Shown: in pieces, positions 16,037 to 23,883 of the stretch | Numbering within the stretch: the first letter of the stretch is position 1 | Layout: each line of letters begins with the position of its first letter | NCBI GenBank assembly: GCA_030748335.1 | Contig: JASMMD010000012.1 | Coordinates: 1 to 38,250 of the forward strand | Source: Candidatus Thalassarchaeum sp. | GTDB taxonomy: Archaea > Thermoplasmatota > Poseidoniia > Poseidoniales > Thalassarchaeaceae | Length of the DNA: 38,250 nt | Reading direction: 5' to 3' | Program-made: the position numbers and the translations under genes | Notes under the pieces: generated by a model | Told to the model about the DNA's origin: nothing | Seen by the model: the letters and a program-made list of their open reading frames with translations, nothing else | Database searches by the model: none

Positions 16037-18586
16037 GTGACCCCATCGGCAAGGCCTCCTCCAAGTAGGCTCGAGGACCTCGGACTGGATGGCAGGGTCG
16101 TGTCGATGCTTCGCGAGGATTGGAACATAGAGGGACTCTTTCCCCCACAGGCCGAGGCCCTGCCGCATGCGCTGTCGGGTCGTAACGTCATGCTCACGAT
16201 ACCAACGGCCAGTGGCAAGTCACTTGTTGCGTATCTGGCAATCGTGCATCGGCTGACAAGTGACTTGGAGGGCGCTCGCGCCCTATATGTGGTCCCCCTG
16301 AAGGCCCTAGCCAACGAGAAGGCACGCGAGTTGCGCGAAATCGCCTCCTCGGTAGGTCTACGGGTGGGTCTCGCGATTGGTGATAGGGAGAGCGAGACCG
16401 GGGTGCTCGAGGAGGCGGACATCCTCGTATGCACCAGTGAGAAGCTCGATTCACTGCTGCGCACCCGATCCGAGCTGATGGACAGGGTCGGCATAGTAGT
16501 GAGTGACGAGTTTCATCTGCTGCACGACCCGGGCCGCGGGCCGACCCTCGAAGTCCTACTCTCTCGCATCCGGCATAGCAGGCCAGAGGCCCAGATTATC
16601 GCTCTGTCAGCAACAGTGGGCAACGCCGATGAGATGGCCAATTGGCTCGACTCCGAGTTGGTGGTCTCGGAGTGGCGACCCGTCACACTGCGCTATGGCA
16701 CCGTGACCGGACTGGAGGCCAAAGTACACCGGGTCGACGGTCAAGGGACCGAAGAAGTGCCCGAGGCTAGGGCGCTCGAAGGCAAGACTTCCCGACCTCT
16801 GCAAGCCATACTCCAGGACACCGTCAGAAACAAAGGTCAGCTGCTCGTCTTCGTGTCCTCACGCGCCTCCGCCCAGAAAGAAGCTCGCGAGCTCGCCAAG
16901 CACATCAGGCGCATGTTGGTCGATAGCGTACTGGATGTCAGCCAGGATGTCATAGACAGATGGGAGGAGATCGCTGCCGGACTCCTCGGGAGCGGTGAGG
17001 CGTCTGCCACGGTCAATTCCCTAGCCACTTCCCTCAGGGGGGGCGTCGCCTTCCACCATGCGGGTCTGACCGGCAGGCACCGCGGTGTCGTAGAGGACTC
17101 ATTCAGGAGAGGTGATCTGTTCTGCGTAGTCGCAACTCCCACACTCGCGCAGGGAATCAACCTGCCTGCCCGGACCGTCGTGGTCAGGGACTACCGGAGA
17201 TGGAGCGCTGCGGCGGGCATGACCATGCCGCTTCCGATCCTCGAGGTGCTTCAGATGATGGGTAGAGCGGGACGGCCCAAGTACGATGATGTCGGCGATG
17301 CTTGGTTGCTTGCTAAGGGTCGTGACGAGGAGGTTCGTTTAGTGGATCTTTACCTGCACGGAAAACCCGAGGAGGTGACCTCCAAGCTCGCCAATCCGAA
17401 TGCACTGAGGGCCGAGGAGGACCCTGCTCTGCTGACTCACGTCCTATCCATGATTGCCACGGGAGGGACTACGGACAGGGACGCTCTTGGGAGATTCTTC
17501 TCCAAGACCTTCCTAGCAACGCAACTGGATTCGGAGTCCCTAGCTTCGAGGATAGATGACGTCGTCAGTTGGCTGGCATCGAACGGTATGGTCGACCGAC
17601 TCGGCGAGTCTGACGAAGTGAAGGCGAGGATTCTCGAGGAGGCTCCTGTCGAGCAGCCTGAGGAGTGGGAGGATGAAATGCCCTCGTGGGTCGACTCGGC
17701 CACCGAGGTGAAGGGCTTGGATGTCGCGTCCGAGCCAATCAGGAGATACGGTGAGAGGCCTCGTCGCGGTCCTGCTATCTTCGGTTTCCGCAAGGCCAGC
17801 ATGCACGACTCCTTCGAGGCGGACCCTCCCGAGTCCACCTCCATGTCCTACAGTGCCACCCACCTCGGGGAGAGAGTGGCCCAATTATACCTCAACCCGA
17901 TATCTGGGCGCATCATACGCGATGGTCTGGCCAAGGCCATGGCCACTCTGACGGGAGAGGACGATTACGGGCAAGTCTCGCCCCTCAGCCTCCTGCATCT
18001 CGTATCGTGCACCCCAGACTTCCTTCCACTGTGGCCAAGAAAGGGTGACTACGATGCCATTCAGGCCGCGCTGCACGGGCACGAGAGAGAGTTTCTGGCA
18101 CAGGCCGTAGATCTAGATGAGGAGCGTCGGATGAAGGGTGTGCTAGTTCTGCAGTCTTGGACCGAGGAGGCTCGTGTGGAGCGCATAGAGAAGGACTGGG
18201 GGGTGCAGCCGGGGGATTTGCGAGGGCGCGTGGAGTTGGCCGAGTGGTTGCTCTACGCGACTAGGAGAATTCTAGCCGAGGACGAGGAGCTCGCCTCGAT
18301 GGGCAGCAACGCCCATCGGACGCTGGTTGAGGCAGTTGACGAGATTCATCGCAGGGTGCGTTACGGGTGCAAGGCCGACCTCCTCGGCCTCGTGGCGTTG
18401 CGTGGCGTCGGCAGAGCTAGGGCCAGGCAGATGGTGGATCTGCTGGGAGTGTCCAACGCCGCTGACGTGGCTGCCCTTACGGAACGTGACATGCAGAGGC
18501 TTTCCGACCTGCGTGGATGGAGTCCACGGCTAGTGGACGGTTTGGTAGCGACAGCTGGGCGGGCCGTCAAGCGTGGCTCCGAATAG
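16037..18586 (+). CDS. hel308: Hel308-type ATP-dependent DNA helicase
   Basis: 849 residues from GTG 16037, chosen because a TTTAGA element lies about 30 bases upstream; GTG 15989 is the longer option. It is a superfamily 2 helicase that unwinds stalled replication forks with 3'-5' polarity. Motif I is TASGKS (57-62), motif II is DEFH (157-160, where most Hel308 have DEIH), motif III is SAT, and motif VI is QMMGRAGRPKYD (from about 406). A winged-helix region, ratchet region and C-terminal helix-hairpin-helix (LRGVGRARARQMVDLLGV) follow. About 75 extra residues (roughly 525-600, acidic and then Arg-rich) sit between the winged helix and the ratchet, which makes it longer than the usual 700-750 residues. 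cgi121 follows 33 bases downstream. Confidence 0.92.
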   Translation: MTPSARPPPSRLEDLGLDGRVVSMLREDWNIEGLFPPQAEALPHALSGRNVMLTIPTASGKSLVAYLAIVHRLTSDLEGARALYVVPLKALANEKARELREIASSVGLRVGLAIGDRESETGVLEEADILVCTSEKLDSLLRTRSELMDRVGIVVSDEFHLLHDPGRGPTLEVLLSRIRHSRPEAQIIALSATVGNADEMANWLDSELVVSEWRPVTLRYGTVTGLEAKVHRVDGQGTEEVPEARALEGKTSRPLQAILQDTVRNKGQLLVFVSSRASAQKEARELAKHIRRMLVDSVLDVSQDVIDRWEEIAAGLLGSGEASATVNSLATSLRGGVAFHHAGLTGRHRGVVEDSFRRGDLFCVVATPTLAQGINLPARTVVVRDYRRWSAAAGMTMPLPILEVLQMMGRAGRPKYDDVGDAWLLAKGRDEEVRLVDLYLHGKPEEVTSKLANPNALRAEEDPALLTHVLSMIATGGTTDRDALGRFFSKTFLATQLDSESLASRIDDVVSWLASNGMVDRLGESDEVKARILEEAPVEQPEEWEDEMPSWVDSATEVKGLDVASEPIRRYGERPRRGPAIFGFRKASMHDSFEADPPESTSMSYSATHLGERVAQLYLNPISGRIIRDGLAKAMATLTGEDDYGQVSPLSLLHLVSCTPDFLPLWPRKGDYDAIQAALHGHEREFLAQAVDLDEERRMKGVLVLQSWTEEARVERIEKDWGVQPGDLRGRVELAEWLLYATRRILAEDEELASMGSNAHRTLVEAVDEIHRRVRYGCKADLLGLVALRGVGRARARQMVDLLGVSNAADVAALTERDMQRLSDLRGWSPRLVDGLVATAGRAVKRGSE

Positions 18587-18619
18587 AGACCCTTCTTCAA
18601 CGAGAGGCCATCGCGGCAC

Positions 18620-19189
18620 ATGGAAGGACCCTACTCTATGCCGTGGTTCCCGGCTTGGGGTATCGGCTTCTCTGAGCCGCTGGCCGAAGTCGGTGAGGCT
18701 GTCGCCGTGTTCGGTGAATGGAGGCCCAGTGAGAGGTGGCTGCTCCTAGCCTACGACGCCGCTTGCAGTGAGGTTCGGCTGTGGGCAGCTTGGGCTACCC
18801 TCAGAAGGCTGGAGGAGTCGGATCGTATGGTAGCGAGGACCTGTGACGCCGAGTTCCTGAGGCTGATATCGGGCACGCACCAGATTAGCACCGCCTTCGA
18901 GCGGGCCGGAATCAGGAGCGGAGACCAGTCGGCTTGGATAGTCCATCTTCCGGAAACGGCGGTTGGTGGAGAGCTCGGACAGATGGAGCTGCCCCGCACC
19001 AGCTACCTAGACAACGAAGTCGAAGCCACCCGGCTTATGGAGCATCTCGGAGCGAGTCTTCTGGCCCGCAGGCCGGTTCCGAGCGAGGCGGGATTGCTGA
19101 GACTGGGTGTCATCGAGTCAGAGGAGACGATAGAGGCGGCGAGACAGGAGGATGCGTTCCTACTGCACACCGCCCTAGCCGACATGTGA
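18620..19189 (+). CDS. cgi121: KEOPS complex subunit Cgi121
   Basis: 189 residues from ATG 18620. The central segment CDAEFLRLISGTHQISTAFE and the following RAGIRSGDQSAWIVH match the Cgi121/TPRKB core, in which the SGTRQI-type loop is the strongest family mark. Cgi121 binds the tRNA 3' CCA end and activates Bud32 in the KEOPS complex, which makes the t6A modification at position 37 of ANN-decoding tRNAs. The C-terminal half is more divergent than in well-studied homologues. It directly follows hel308 on the same strand, a linkage I recall from other archaea, and is followed by a hairpin. Confidence 0.82.
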   Translation: MEGPYSMPWFPAWGIGFSEPLAEVGEAVAVFGEWRPSERWLLLAYDAACSEVRLWAAWATLRRLEESDRMVARTCDAEFLRLISGTHQISTAFERAGIRSGDQSAWIVHLPETAVGGELGQMELPRTSYLDNEVEATRLMEHLGASLLARRPVPSEAGLLRLGVIESEETIEAARQEDAFLLHTALADM

Positions 19190-19193
19190 GAGA

Positions 19194-19212
19194 TTGACCC
19201 CTTTGGGGTCAA
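19194..19212 (+). other. Perfect 8-bp hairpin after the cgi121 stop
   Basis: TTGACCCC-TTT-GGGGTCAA begins four bases after the TGA of cgi121. It has a three-base loop like the hairpins at 6477 and 33856, and no T-run follows. Confidence 0.6.
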
Positions 19213-19249
19213 ACTCATAGGCGGGGTACCCGAGGGACGCTCGGACGAG

Positions 19250-19495
19250 ATGGCCAAGTTTCACGGCTTCAGGAGCTGCGTCACCTGCAAGGTGAGTTGC
19301 ACCCCGGGGAACTTCGTGGACTTCGAGAGCAAGAGATACTGTACGGCCTGCTGGATAGGGGATAACAACCCGGAGCATCCGGATTTGAAGCTAATCAGGC
19401 AACAGGTCATCGACTCTGCCGAGGAGTGGAAGTGTGCCAAGTGGAGTCGCGAAGAAGGGCCTCTGCCAAATGGCCCGAAGCCAACTCGTGATTGA
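19250..19495 (+). CDS. Small zinc-finger protein
   Basis: 81 residues from ATG 19250. Two Cys pairs, CVTCKVSC near residue 10 and CTAC near 34, could bind one zinc ion. The rest is polar with a basic, proline-containing C-terminus, and there is no signal peptide or membrane segment. I do not recognise the family. It ends 9 bases before the start of the M3 peptidase gene, whose ribosome site overlaps its stop codon, so the two are probably translationally coupled. Confidence 0.65.
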   Translation: MAKFHGFRSCVTCKVSCTPGNFVDFESKRYCTACWIGDNNPEHPDLKLIRQQVIDSAEEWKCAKWSREEGPLPNGPKPTRD

Positions 19496-19504
19496 GGTGG
19501 AGGT

Positions 19505-21211
19505 TTGAGCTCCGCTTTCATCACCGAGGACTTCGATGCCTCCCAGTGGGTGAACATCGAGCCCTACGCTAACGACTTGCTTAGTCGTGAATTGAATTGC
19601 TCGGGTTGCCTAGAGACCCTGATCAAGGACGGTTCGACACTGGCCGAGCACGTTTCCGAGGCGGGTACATTGCTGAGCATCGCGATGACTTGCGACACCG
19701 AGAGTGAGGCCAAGAGGCAGTCCTACCTAGACTTCATCGAGAACGTACAGCCGAAGCTGTCTGAGTTTGCCGACGCGTTCAACCGCAGACTTGCCGGGCA
19801 TCCTGCTGTAGACGAATTGCCCCCTCGCCACGACCTGATGATCAAGCAGATACGTACCGACATAGCGATCTTTCGCGAGGAGAACATCCCCCTACAGGTC
19901 GAGGAGGCCAAGCTGGAGACCGAGCACAGTACCATCACAGGCGCCATGACGGTCGAGTTCGATGGTGAGGAGAGGACATTTCCTCAAATGGCCCTGTACT
20001 TCGAGAAGACCGATCGCAGCATTAGGGAGGCGGCTTGGAGAGCAGTGGTAGAGAGAATGGGGCAGGACTCCGAGAGGCTCTCGGAAATCTACGACGAGCT
20101 GATTCGGATTCGCCACCAGATAGCGCTGAACGCCGGGTTCGACGACTATCGCCCCTACATCTTCGAGGCGAAGCACCGATACGACTACTCGATTGGCGAC
20201 TGCCTCGAGTTCCACGATTCCATAGAGCGCGTCTGCGTCCCCTTGATGCGCGAGCTCCAAGAGAGGCGTCGCGAGACACTCGGGGTAGAGACTCTGCGGC
20301 CGTGGGACGTCGGTGAGAAGAGTGGCGGTGGTGTGGACATCCACGGAAGGCCGCCGCTTGCTCCCTTCGAGGACGTAGAGAGGCTAATCTCAGGCTGTTC
20401 GAACGTCTTCCATGGCATGTCTCCCGAGCTAGGCGGGATGTTCGACATGCTCAGGGAGAGGGACTCGCTCGACCTCGAGAGCAGGAAGGGTAAGGCACCT
20501 GGGGGCTATCAGGCCAATCTGGAGAAGACTCGAATCCCGTTCATCTTCATGAACGCGGCTGGCACCCATGACAATCTGTCCACCATGCTGCACGAGGCGG
20601 GGCACGCGTTCCACTCCTGCTACAGCTCAAATCTGGAGTTAATCGGGGAGCGCAACCCGCCCATCGAGTTCGCCGAGGTGGCCTCAATGTCGATGGAACT
20701 GATGAGTCAGTCCCAGTGGGACGAGTTCTATGATGACGAGGATGCCCGCAGGGCGAAACTAGAGGATCTTGAGAAGATCGTCTGCTTCCTGCCTTGGATG
20801 GCCACGATAGACGCCTTCCAGCACTGGGTCTACGCCAATCCGGAGCATACCCACGAAGAGCGATCCGAGTACTGGCTGGAGTTGAGGAGGAAGTTTGGCC
20901 CGAGAACCGACTGGAGTGGTTTCGAGGTACTGAAGGAGATCTCCTGGCAGAGTCAGCTGCACCTGTTTCAGGTGCCGTTCTACTACATCGAGTATGGAAT
21001 CGCCCAACTCGGGGCGCTTCAGCTCTGGCAGCACCACCGCAGGGATGCTGCAGATGGCCTAATCCGCTATGCTAGGGCGATGAAATTGGGCAACACCAAG
21101 TCGCTGCCAGAGCTGTTCGAGGCGGCCGGGCTGGATCTTGGCTTTGGCGAGGGGCACGTCGCGTCGCTGATTGGTGAGCTGCGCGTAGCGATGGTGGAGA
21201 TCGGGGCCTGA
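19505..21211 (+). CDS. M3-family oligoendopeptidase (PepF-like)
   Basis: 568 residues from TTG 19505, with GAGGTGGAGG upstream. The M3 zinc site is MLHEAGHAFHS (HEAGH 363-367), and the third ligand region is FAEVASMSMELM. The N-terminal half is helical and contains the FDASQW and FYVVTA-like family landmarks in altered form. PepF-type enzymes are cytoplasmic and cut peptides of about 6-18 residues, finishing protein breakdown begun by surface proteases. The absence of a signal peptide fits this. It is complete and close to family length (about 560-600 residues). An MFS permease gene follows 46 bases downstream on the same strand. Confidence 0.9.
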   Translation: MSSAFITEDFDASQWVNIEPYANDLLSRELNCSGCLETLIKDGSTLAEHVSEAGTLLSIAMTCDTESEAKRQSYLDFIENVQPKLSEFADAFNRRLAGHPAVDELPPRHDLMIKQIRTDIAIFREENIPLQVEEAKLETEHSTITGAMTVEFDGEERTFPQMALYFEKTDRSIREAAWRAVVERMGQDSERLSEIYDELIRIRHQIALNAGFDDYRPYIFEAKHRYDYSIGDCLEFHDSIERVCVPLMRELQERRRETLGVETLRPWDVGEKSGGGVDIHGRPPLAPFEDVERLISGCSNVFHGMSPELGGMFDMLRERDSLDLESRKGKAPGGYQANLEKTRIPFIFMNAAGTHDNLSTMLHEAGHAFHSCYSSNLELIGERNPPIEFAEVASMSMELMSQSQWDEFYDDEDARRAKLEDLEKIVCFLPWMATIDAFQHWVYANPEHTHEERSEYWLELRRKFGPRTDWSGFEVLKEISWQSQLHLFQVPFYYIEYGIAQLGALQLWQHHRRDAADGLIRYARAMKLGNTKSLPELFEAAGLDLGFGEGHVASLIGELRVAMVEIGA

Positions 21212-21212
21212 C

Positions 21213-21228
21213 CGGCAGTATATTGCCG
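21213..21228 (+). other. Short hairpin after the M3 peptidase stop
   Basis: CGGCA-gtatat-TGCCG begins two bases after the TGA. The loop is AT-rich and could also be read as a weak TATA element for the MFS gene starting at 21258. Confidence 0.4.
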
Positions 21229-21257
21229 CCCACGGCCTAGCACGCTGCGGTGGGAGC

Positions 21258-22559
21258 GTGGAGGCCGTCACAGAGGTCGGATACTTCGACCGACTGAGGC
21301 AATTCAGCCGCAATGCCCGACTGTATCTCCTGCACGTAATAGGAATGGATCTAATCCACGGGGCGTGGGAGGTACTGTTCAACCTCTACCTCCTCGCTGT
21401 GGGCTTCGATGTCAAGTTCGTCGGAATAAGAATCGCCGTACTAGGAATCGCCGGCTCACTGGCATCGATTCCAGCAGGGAGGCTAGCCGACCGAATAGAT
21501 CGCAAGTGGGGCTTCATCATAGGTGACGGAGGTGGGGCCGCGTGCGCGCTGATACTCATCATGTCCACGGACGCAAACACGATTCTAGCCTTCTCGGCGG
21601 TCTCGGCCTGCTTCAGCGCGCTTCACCACGTAACGGAGTCGCCGTTCATGGCGGAGAACTCGGAGCCTGAAGAGCGTATACACCTGTTCAGTGTGGAACA
21701 GGGGCTCGCCACACTGGCGGCGATGGCGGGGGCGTTGATTGCGGGGTTCCTGCCCCAGTACCTGATCAACTCTGAGGGGCTGACTCTGGTGGAGGCGTAC
21801 AGATGGGCGGTTCACATTGGCATAGCCTGGTGGTTCCTGTCCTTGATACCCGCAATCATGCTCAAGCGGTACGTCTCGGAGGAGGTAGCCAAGGCTAGGG
21901 AGGAGGTCGCACAAGAGGAGCGGAGCGGATGGTTCTCGGCCCTGCGCAGCCCGGAGACGGTGTACCGATTCGTGGTCATCGGAACTTTGCTATCCCTAGG
22001 AGGGGGGTTCGTAATCAGGCTCGCGAACGTGTTCTTCCACTACGACCTGCACGCACATGAGCACCAGATTGGAATGGTATTCGCAGCTGGTTCGTTCTTT
22101 CTAGCCATAGGGGCCTTCGCCGTCCCGCTCGTAGTGGAGCGACTGGGTGAGGTCGCGACCATCGTGTGGACGCGTTTCGCAGCGATTCCCTTCATCCTCC
22201 TCATCGGATTCGCGCCTGAGCTAGCGACGCCAGAGACCGTGGTCTCCCTCGCAGGCCTCGCATGGGTCCTGAGAACGAGCCTGTTCAACATGTCAGGCCC
22301 CGCCTTCGAGGCATTCAGTATGGGTCAACTGCATCCGACTGAGAGAGCCACTTACATCGGCATCTCGCGCTTGTTCGGAAGCGCGATGGCCGCAGTCGGC
22401 GGATATCTGGGCGCTGTGCTGATGAGCGGGGGCGACTTTCGAACGCCATTCGTCGTGATGGCGGTGCTTTACGCGATATCCACTGCCTTGTTCATGCAGT
22501 GGTTCAGAGGCACGTCTGGCCTTTCGGACCCGAGGAGCCTACGGGAATCAATCCCGTAG
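21258..22559 (+). CDS. Major facilitator superfamily transporter
   Basis: 433 residues from GTG 21258, preceded by GGGAG. About twelve hydrophobic segments are readable. The loop between segments two and three carries [12 protein letters not shown], the MFS motif A (G-x-x-x-D-R-x-x-R-R type). A central charged cytoplasmic loop ([18 protein letters not shown]) separates the two halves. The substrate cannot be predicted from sequence alone. Its last 12 bases overlap the convergent radA gene. Confidence 0.87.
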   Translation: MEAVTEVGYFDRLRQFSRNARLYLLHVIGMDLIHGAWEVLFNLYLLAVGFDVKFVGIRIAVLGIAGSLASIPAGRLADRIDRKWGFIIGDGGGAACALILIMSTDANTILAFSAVSACFSALHHVTESPFMAENSEPEERIHLFSVEQGLATLAAMAGALIAGFLPQYLINSEGLTLVEAYRWAVHIGIAWWFLSLIPAIMLKRYVSEEVAKAREEVAQEERSGWFSALRSPETVYRFVVIGTLLSLGGGFVIRLANVFFHYDLHAHEHQIGMVFAAGSFFLAIGAFAVPLVVERLGEVATIVWTRFAAIPFILLIGFAPELATPETVVSLAGLAWVLRTSLFNMSGPAFEAFSMGQLHPTERATYIGISRLFGSAMAAVGGYLGAVLMSGGDFRTPFVVMAVLYAISTALFMQWFRGTSGLSDPRSLRESIP

Positions 22560-23549
22560 ACCCTCGGTTGTCACGGTAAAGACCGCTTCTCCATCAGGCA
22601 AGTTGGGGCTGTCAACCAGGCGGGCTATGCGTCGGCCCCCCTTCGACTTCCTGAGGTACAAGCGGAATGTGCTGGCGTGTGCGACGATGTGGCCACCAAT
22701 GGCTCTCGTCGGATCTCCCCACATGGCATCAGGCTTCGACATAACCTGATTTGTGACCAGAACCAAGGCATTCTGGATGTCTGCAAGCTGCTTGAGCTCC
22801 TTCATGTGGCGATTGAGCTTCTGCTGTCTAGGCGCTAGCATACCGCGCCCGATGTACTCGGCACGGAAGTGACTGGTCAGCGAGTCGACGATGATTAGTT
22901 TGACATCGATGTTCTTCGACATTCTCTTGATCTCATCGACGAGTAGGATTTGGTGAGCCGAGTTGTATGCCCGCGCTACGTGGATTCTGTCAAGTGCGTC
23001 CTGTGGATCTATTCCAACTGCTTCTGCCATCTGCGATATTCGCTCGGGCCTGAAGGTGTCCTCCGTATCGATGTAGAATACCTCGCCGTCGAATCCACCC
23101 TGTTCCAAGGGCAGGATTGTATTAACGGCGAGTTGATGGCCAATCTGGGTCTTACCACTACCGAACTCGCCGTAGACCTCGACTATTGCCTGAGTCTCGA
23201 AGCCGCCGCCGAGCAACTCATCCAAAGACGAGGCGCCTGATGTTAGCTTCTGCACCTGTCGGCGCTTGTCCAAGAGGGCTGTACCACTGACGAAGCCACC
23301 TATGTTGGCCATCTTCTTCGCTCCGGCAATAATCTTGGCTGACACGGCCTCACCCAGTTCGGCCTGCTCTGCCAACTCAACGGGACTCATCACTGCAATA
23401 GCAAGCAATTCTTCGAAGCCCGCCTCGCGGAGCTTCTCCGCCGTCGCAGGACCTACTCCTGGTAGATCCTCCACCGTGCTCACGGGTTCATCTACATCAA
23501 TCACTATCTTCTCTTCCTCGATCTTCTCGCTTGCTGTCTTCTTGGACAT
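22548..23549 (-). CDS. radA: DNA repair and recombination protein RadA
   Basis: 333 residues from ATG 23549, chosen over GTG 23558 because AGGTGAG precedes the ATG. It is the archaeal Rad51/RecA homologue that forms filaments on single-stranded DNA and drives strand exchange. The N-terminal helix-hairpin-helix domain ([18 protein letters not shown]) is followed by the polymerisation linker, then the ATPase core with Walker A GEFGSGKT (127-134), Walker B LIIVDSLT and the L2-region [20 protein letters not shown] before GGH. Length and motifs are complete, with no intein. A TATA-like element stands about 40 bases upstream. Confidence 0.97.
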   Translation of the reverse strand: MSKKTASEKIEEEKIVIDVDEPVSTVEDLPGVGPATAEKLREAGFEELLAIAVMSPVELAEQAELGEAVSAKIIAGAKKMANIGGFVSGTALLDKRRQVQKLTSGASSLDELLGGGFETQAIVEVYGEFGSGKTQIGHQLAVNTILPLEQGGFDGEVFYIDTEDTFRPERISQMAEAVGIDPQDALDRIHVARAYNSAHQILLVDEIKRMSKNIDVKLIIVDSLTSHFRAEYIGRGMLAPRQQKLNRHMKELKQLADIQNALVLVTNQVMSKPDAMWGDPTRAIGGHIVAHASTFRLYLRKSKGGRRIARLVDSPNLPDGEAVFTVTTEGLRD

Positions 23550-23588
23550 CTCTCTCACCTTTCTACAACCACCATCGGACTTCGATAG

Positions 23589-23597
23589 TATATGAAC
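23589..23597 (-). promoter_or_regulatory. TATA-like element of radA
   Basis: On the minus strand the sequence reads GTTCATATA, about 40 bases before the radA ATG, which fits an archaeal TATA box with a short leader. The same nine bases occur upstream of the initiator tRNA at 23790-23798. Confidence 0.55.
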
Positions 23598-23673
23598 AAA
23601 CGATTGACCCCCATCGACGGTTGAAAGTGCTTCACACCGTCGTTTGCTCTCAGTGCAACGATTTTCACTTTCA
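23596..23673. other. Intergenic region with nested inverted repeats between radA and tRNA-Met
   Basis: Arms CAAACGA and TCGTTTG enclose CGACGG (23615-23620) and CCGTCG (23637-23642). In addition TGAAAGTG (23622-23629) is matched by CACTTTCA (23666-23673). Either pairing could form; they partly exclude each other. No open frame fits. It may be a small RNA, a trailer of the tRNA transcript, or an operator region for radA. Confidence 0.35.
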
Positions 23674-23688
23674 GTTGTATTTCGGCCG

Positions 23689-23766
23689 TGGTAGCGGGTG
23701 GTGGATTTGAACCACCGGTCTCCGGGTTATGAGCCCGACGAGATAACCTGGCTACTCCAACCCGCT
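23689..23766 (-). tRNA. Initiator tRNA-Met (anticodon CAT), CCA encoded
   Basis: On the minus strand the acceptor arms AGCGGGT and ACCCGCT pair perfectly. The anticodon loop is CTCATAA, and the T arm is GGTGG-TTCAAAT-CCACC. Three G:C pairs next to the anticodon loop (GGG/CCC) and an A1:T72 end pair identify it as the initiator rather than elongator tRNA. After the discriminator A, CCA is present in the DNA (23689-23691 on the plus strand reads tgg). A TATA-like element lies about 25 bases upstream of the mature 5' end. No intron is seen. Confidence 0.95.
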
Positions 23767-23788
23767 GTGCACTTGGGTCTACGGTTGG

Positions 23789-23798
23789 TTATATGAAC
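23789..23798. promoter_or_regulatory. Shared TATA element between tRNA-Met (minus) and pyrC (plus)
   Basis: TTATATGAAC reads as a TATA box in both directions. It is about 25 bases from the tRNA 5' end on the minus strand and about 27 bases from an ATG at 23821 on the plus strand. Both distances fit archaeal TATA-to-start spacing. Confidence 0.55.
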
Positions 23799-23820
23799 AG
23801 CACCTTGGACGGATGGAAGG

Positions 23821-23883
23821 ATGAGCGCGCGTAAGAACAGTCATGGGACTTCTCGCGCCGCAGCCTTTCAGGTGAGGCTGTGA
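23821..23883 (+). CDS. Possible 20-codon upstream ORF overlapping the pyrC start
   Basis: ATG 23821 opens a 20-residue frame beginning MSARKNSHG. Its TGA (23881-23883) overlaps the pyrC GTG start as GTGA. The ATG lies at TATA-to-start distance, so a transcript could begin almost at this codon. It may be a leader peptide that couples translation to pyrC, or chance. No similarity is recognised. Confidence 0.3.
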   Translation: MSARKNSHGTSRAAAFQVRL

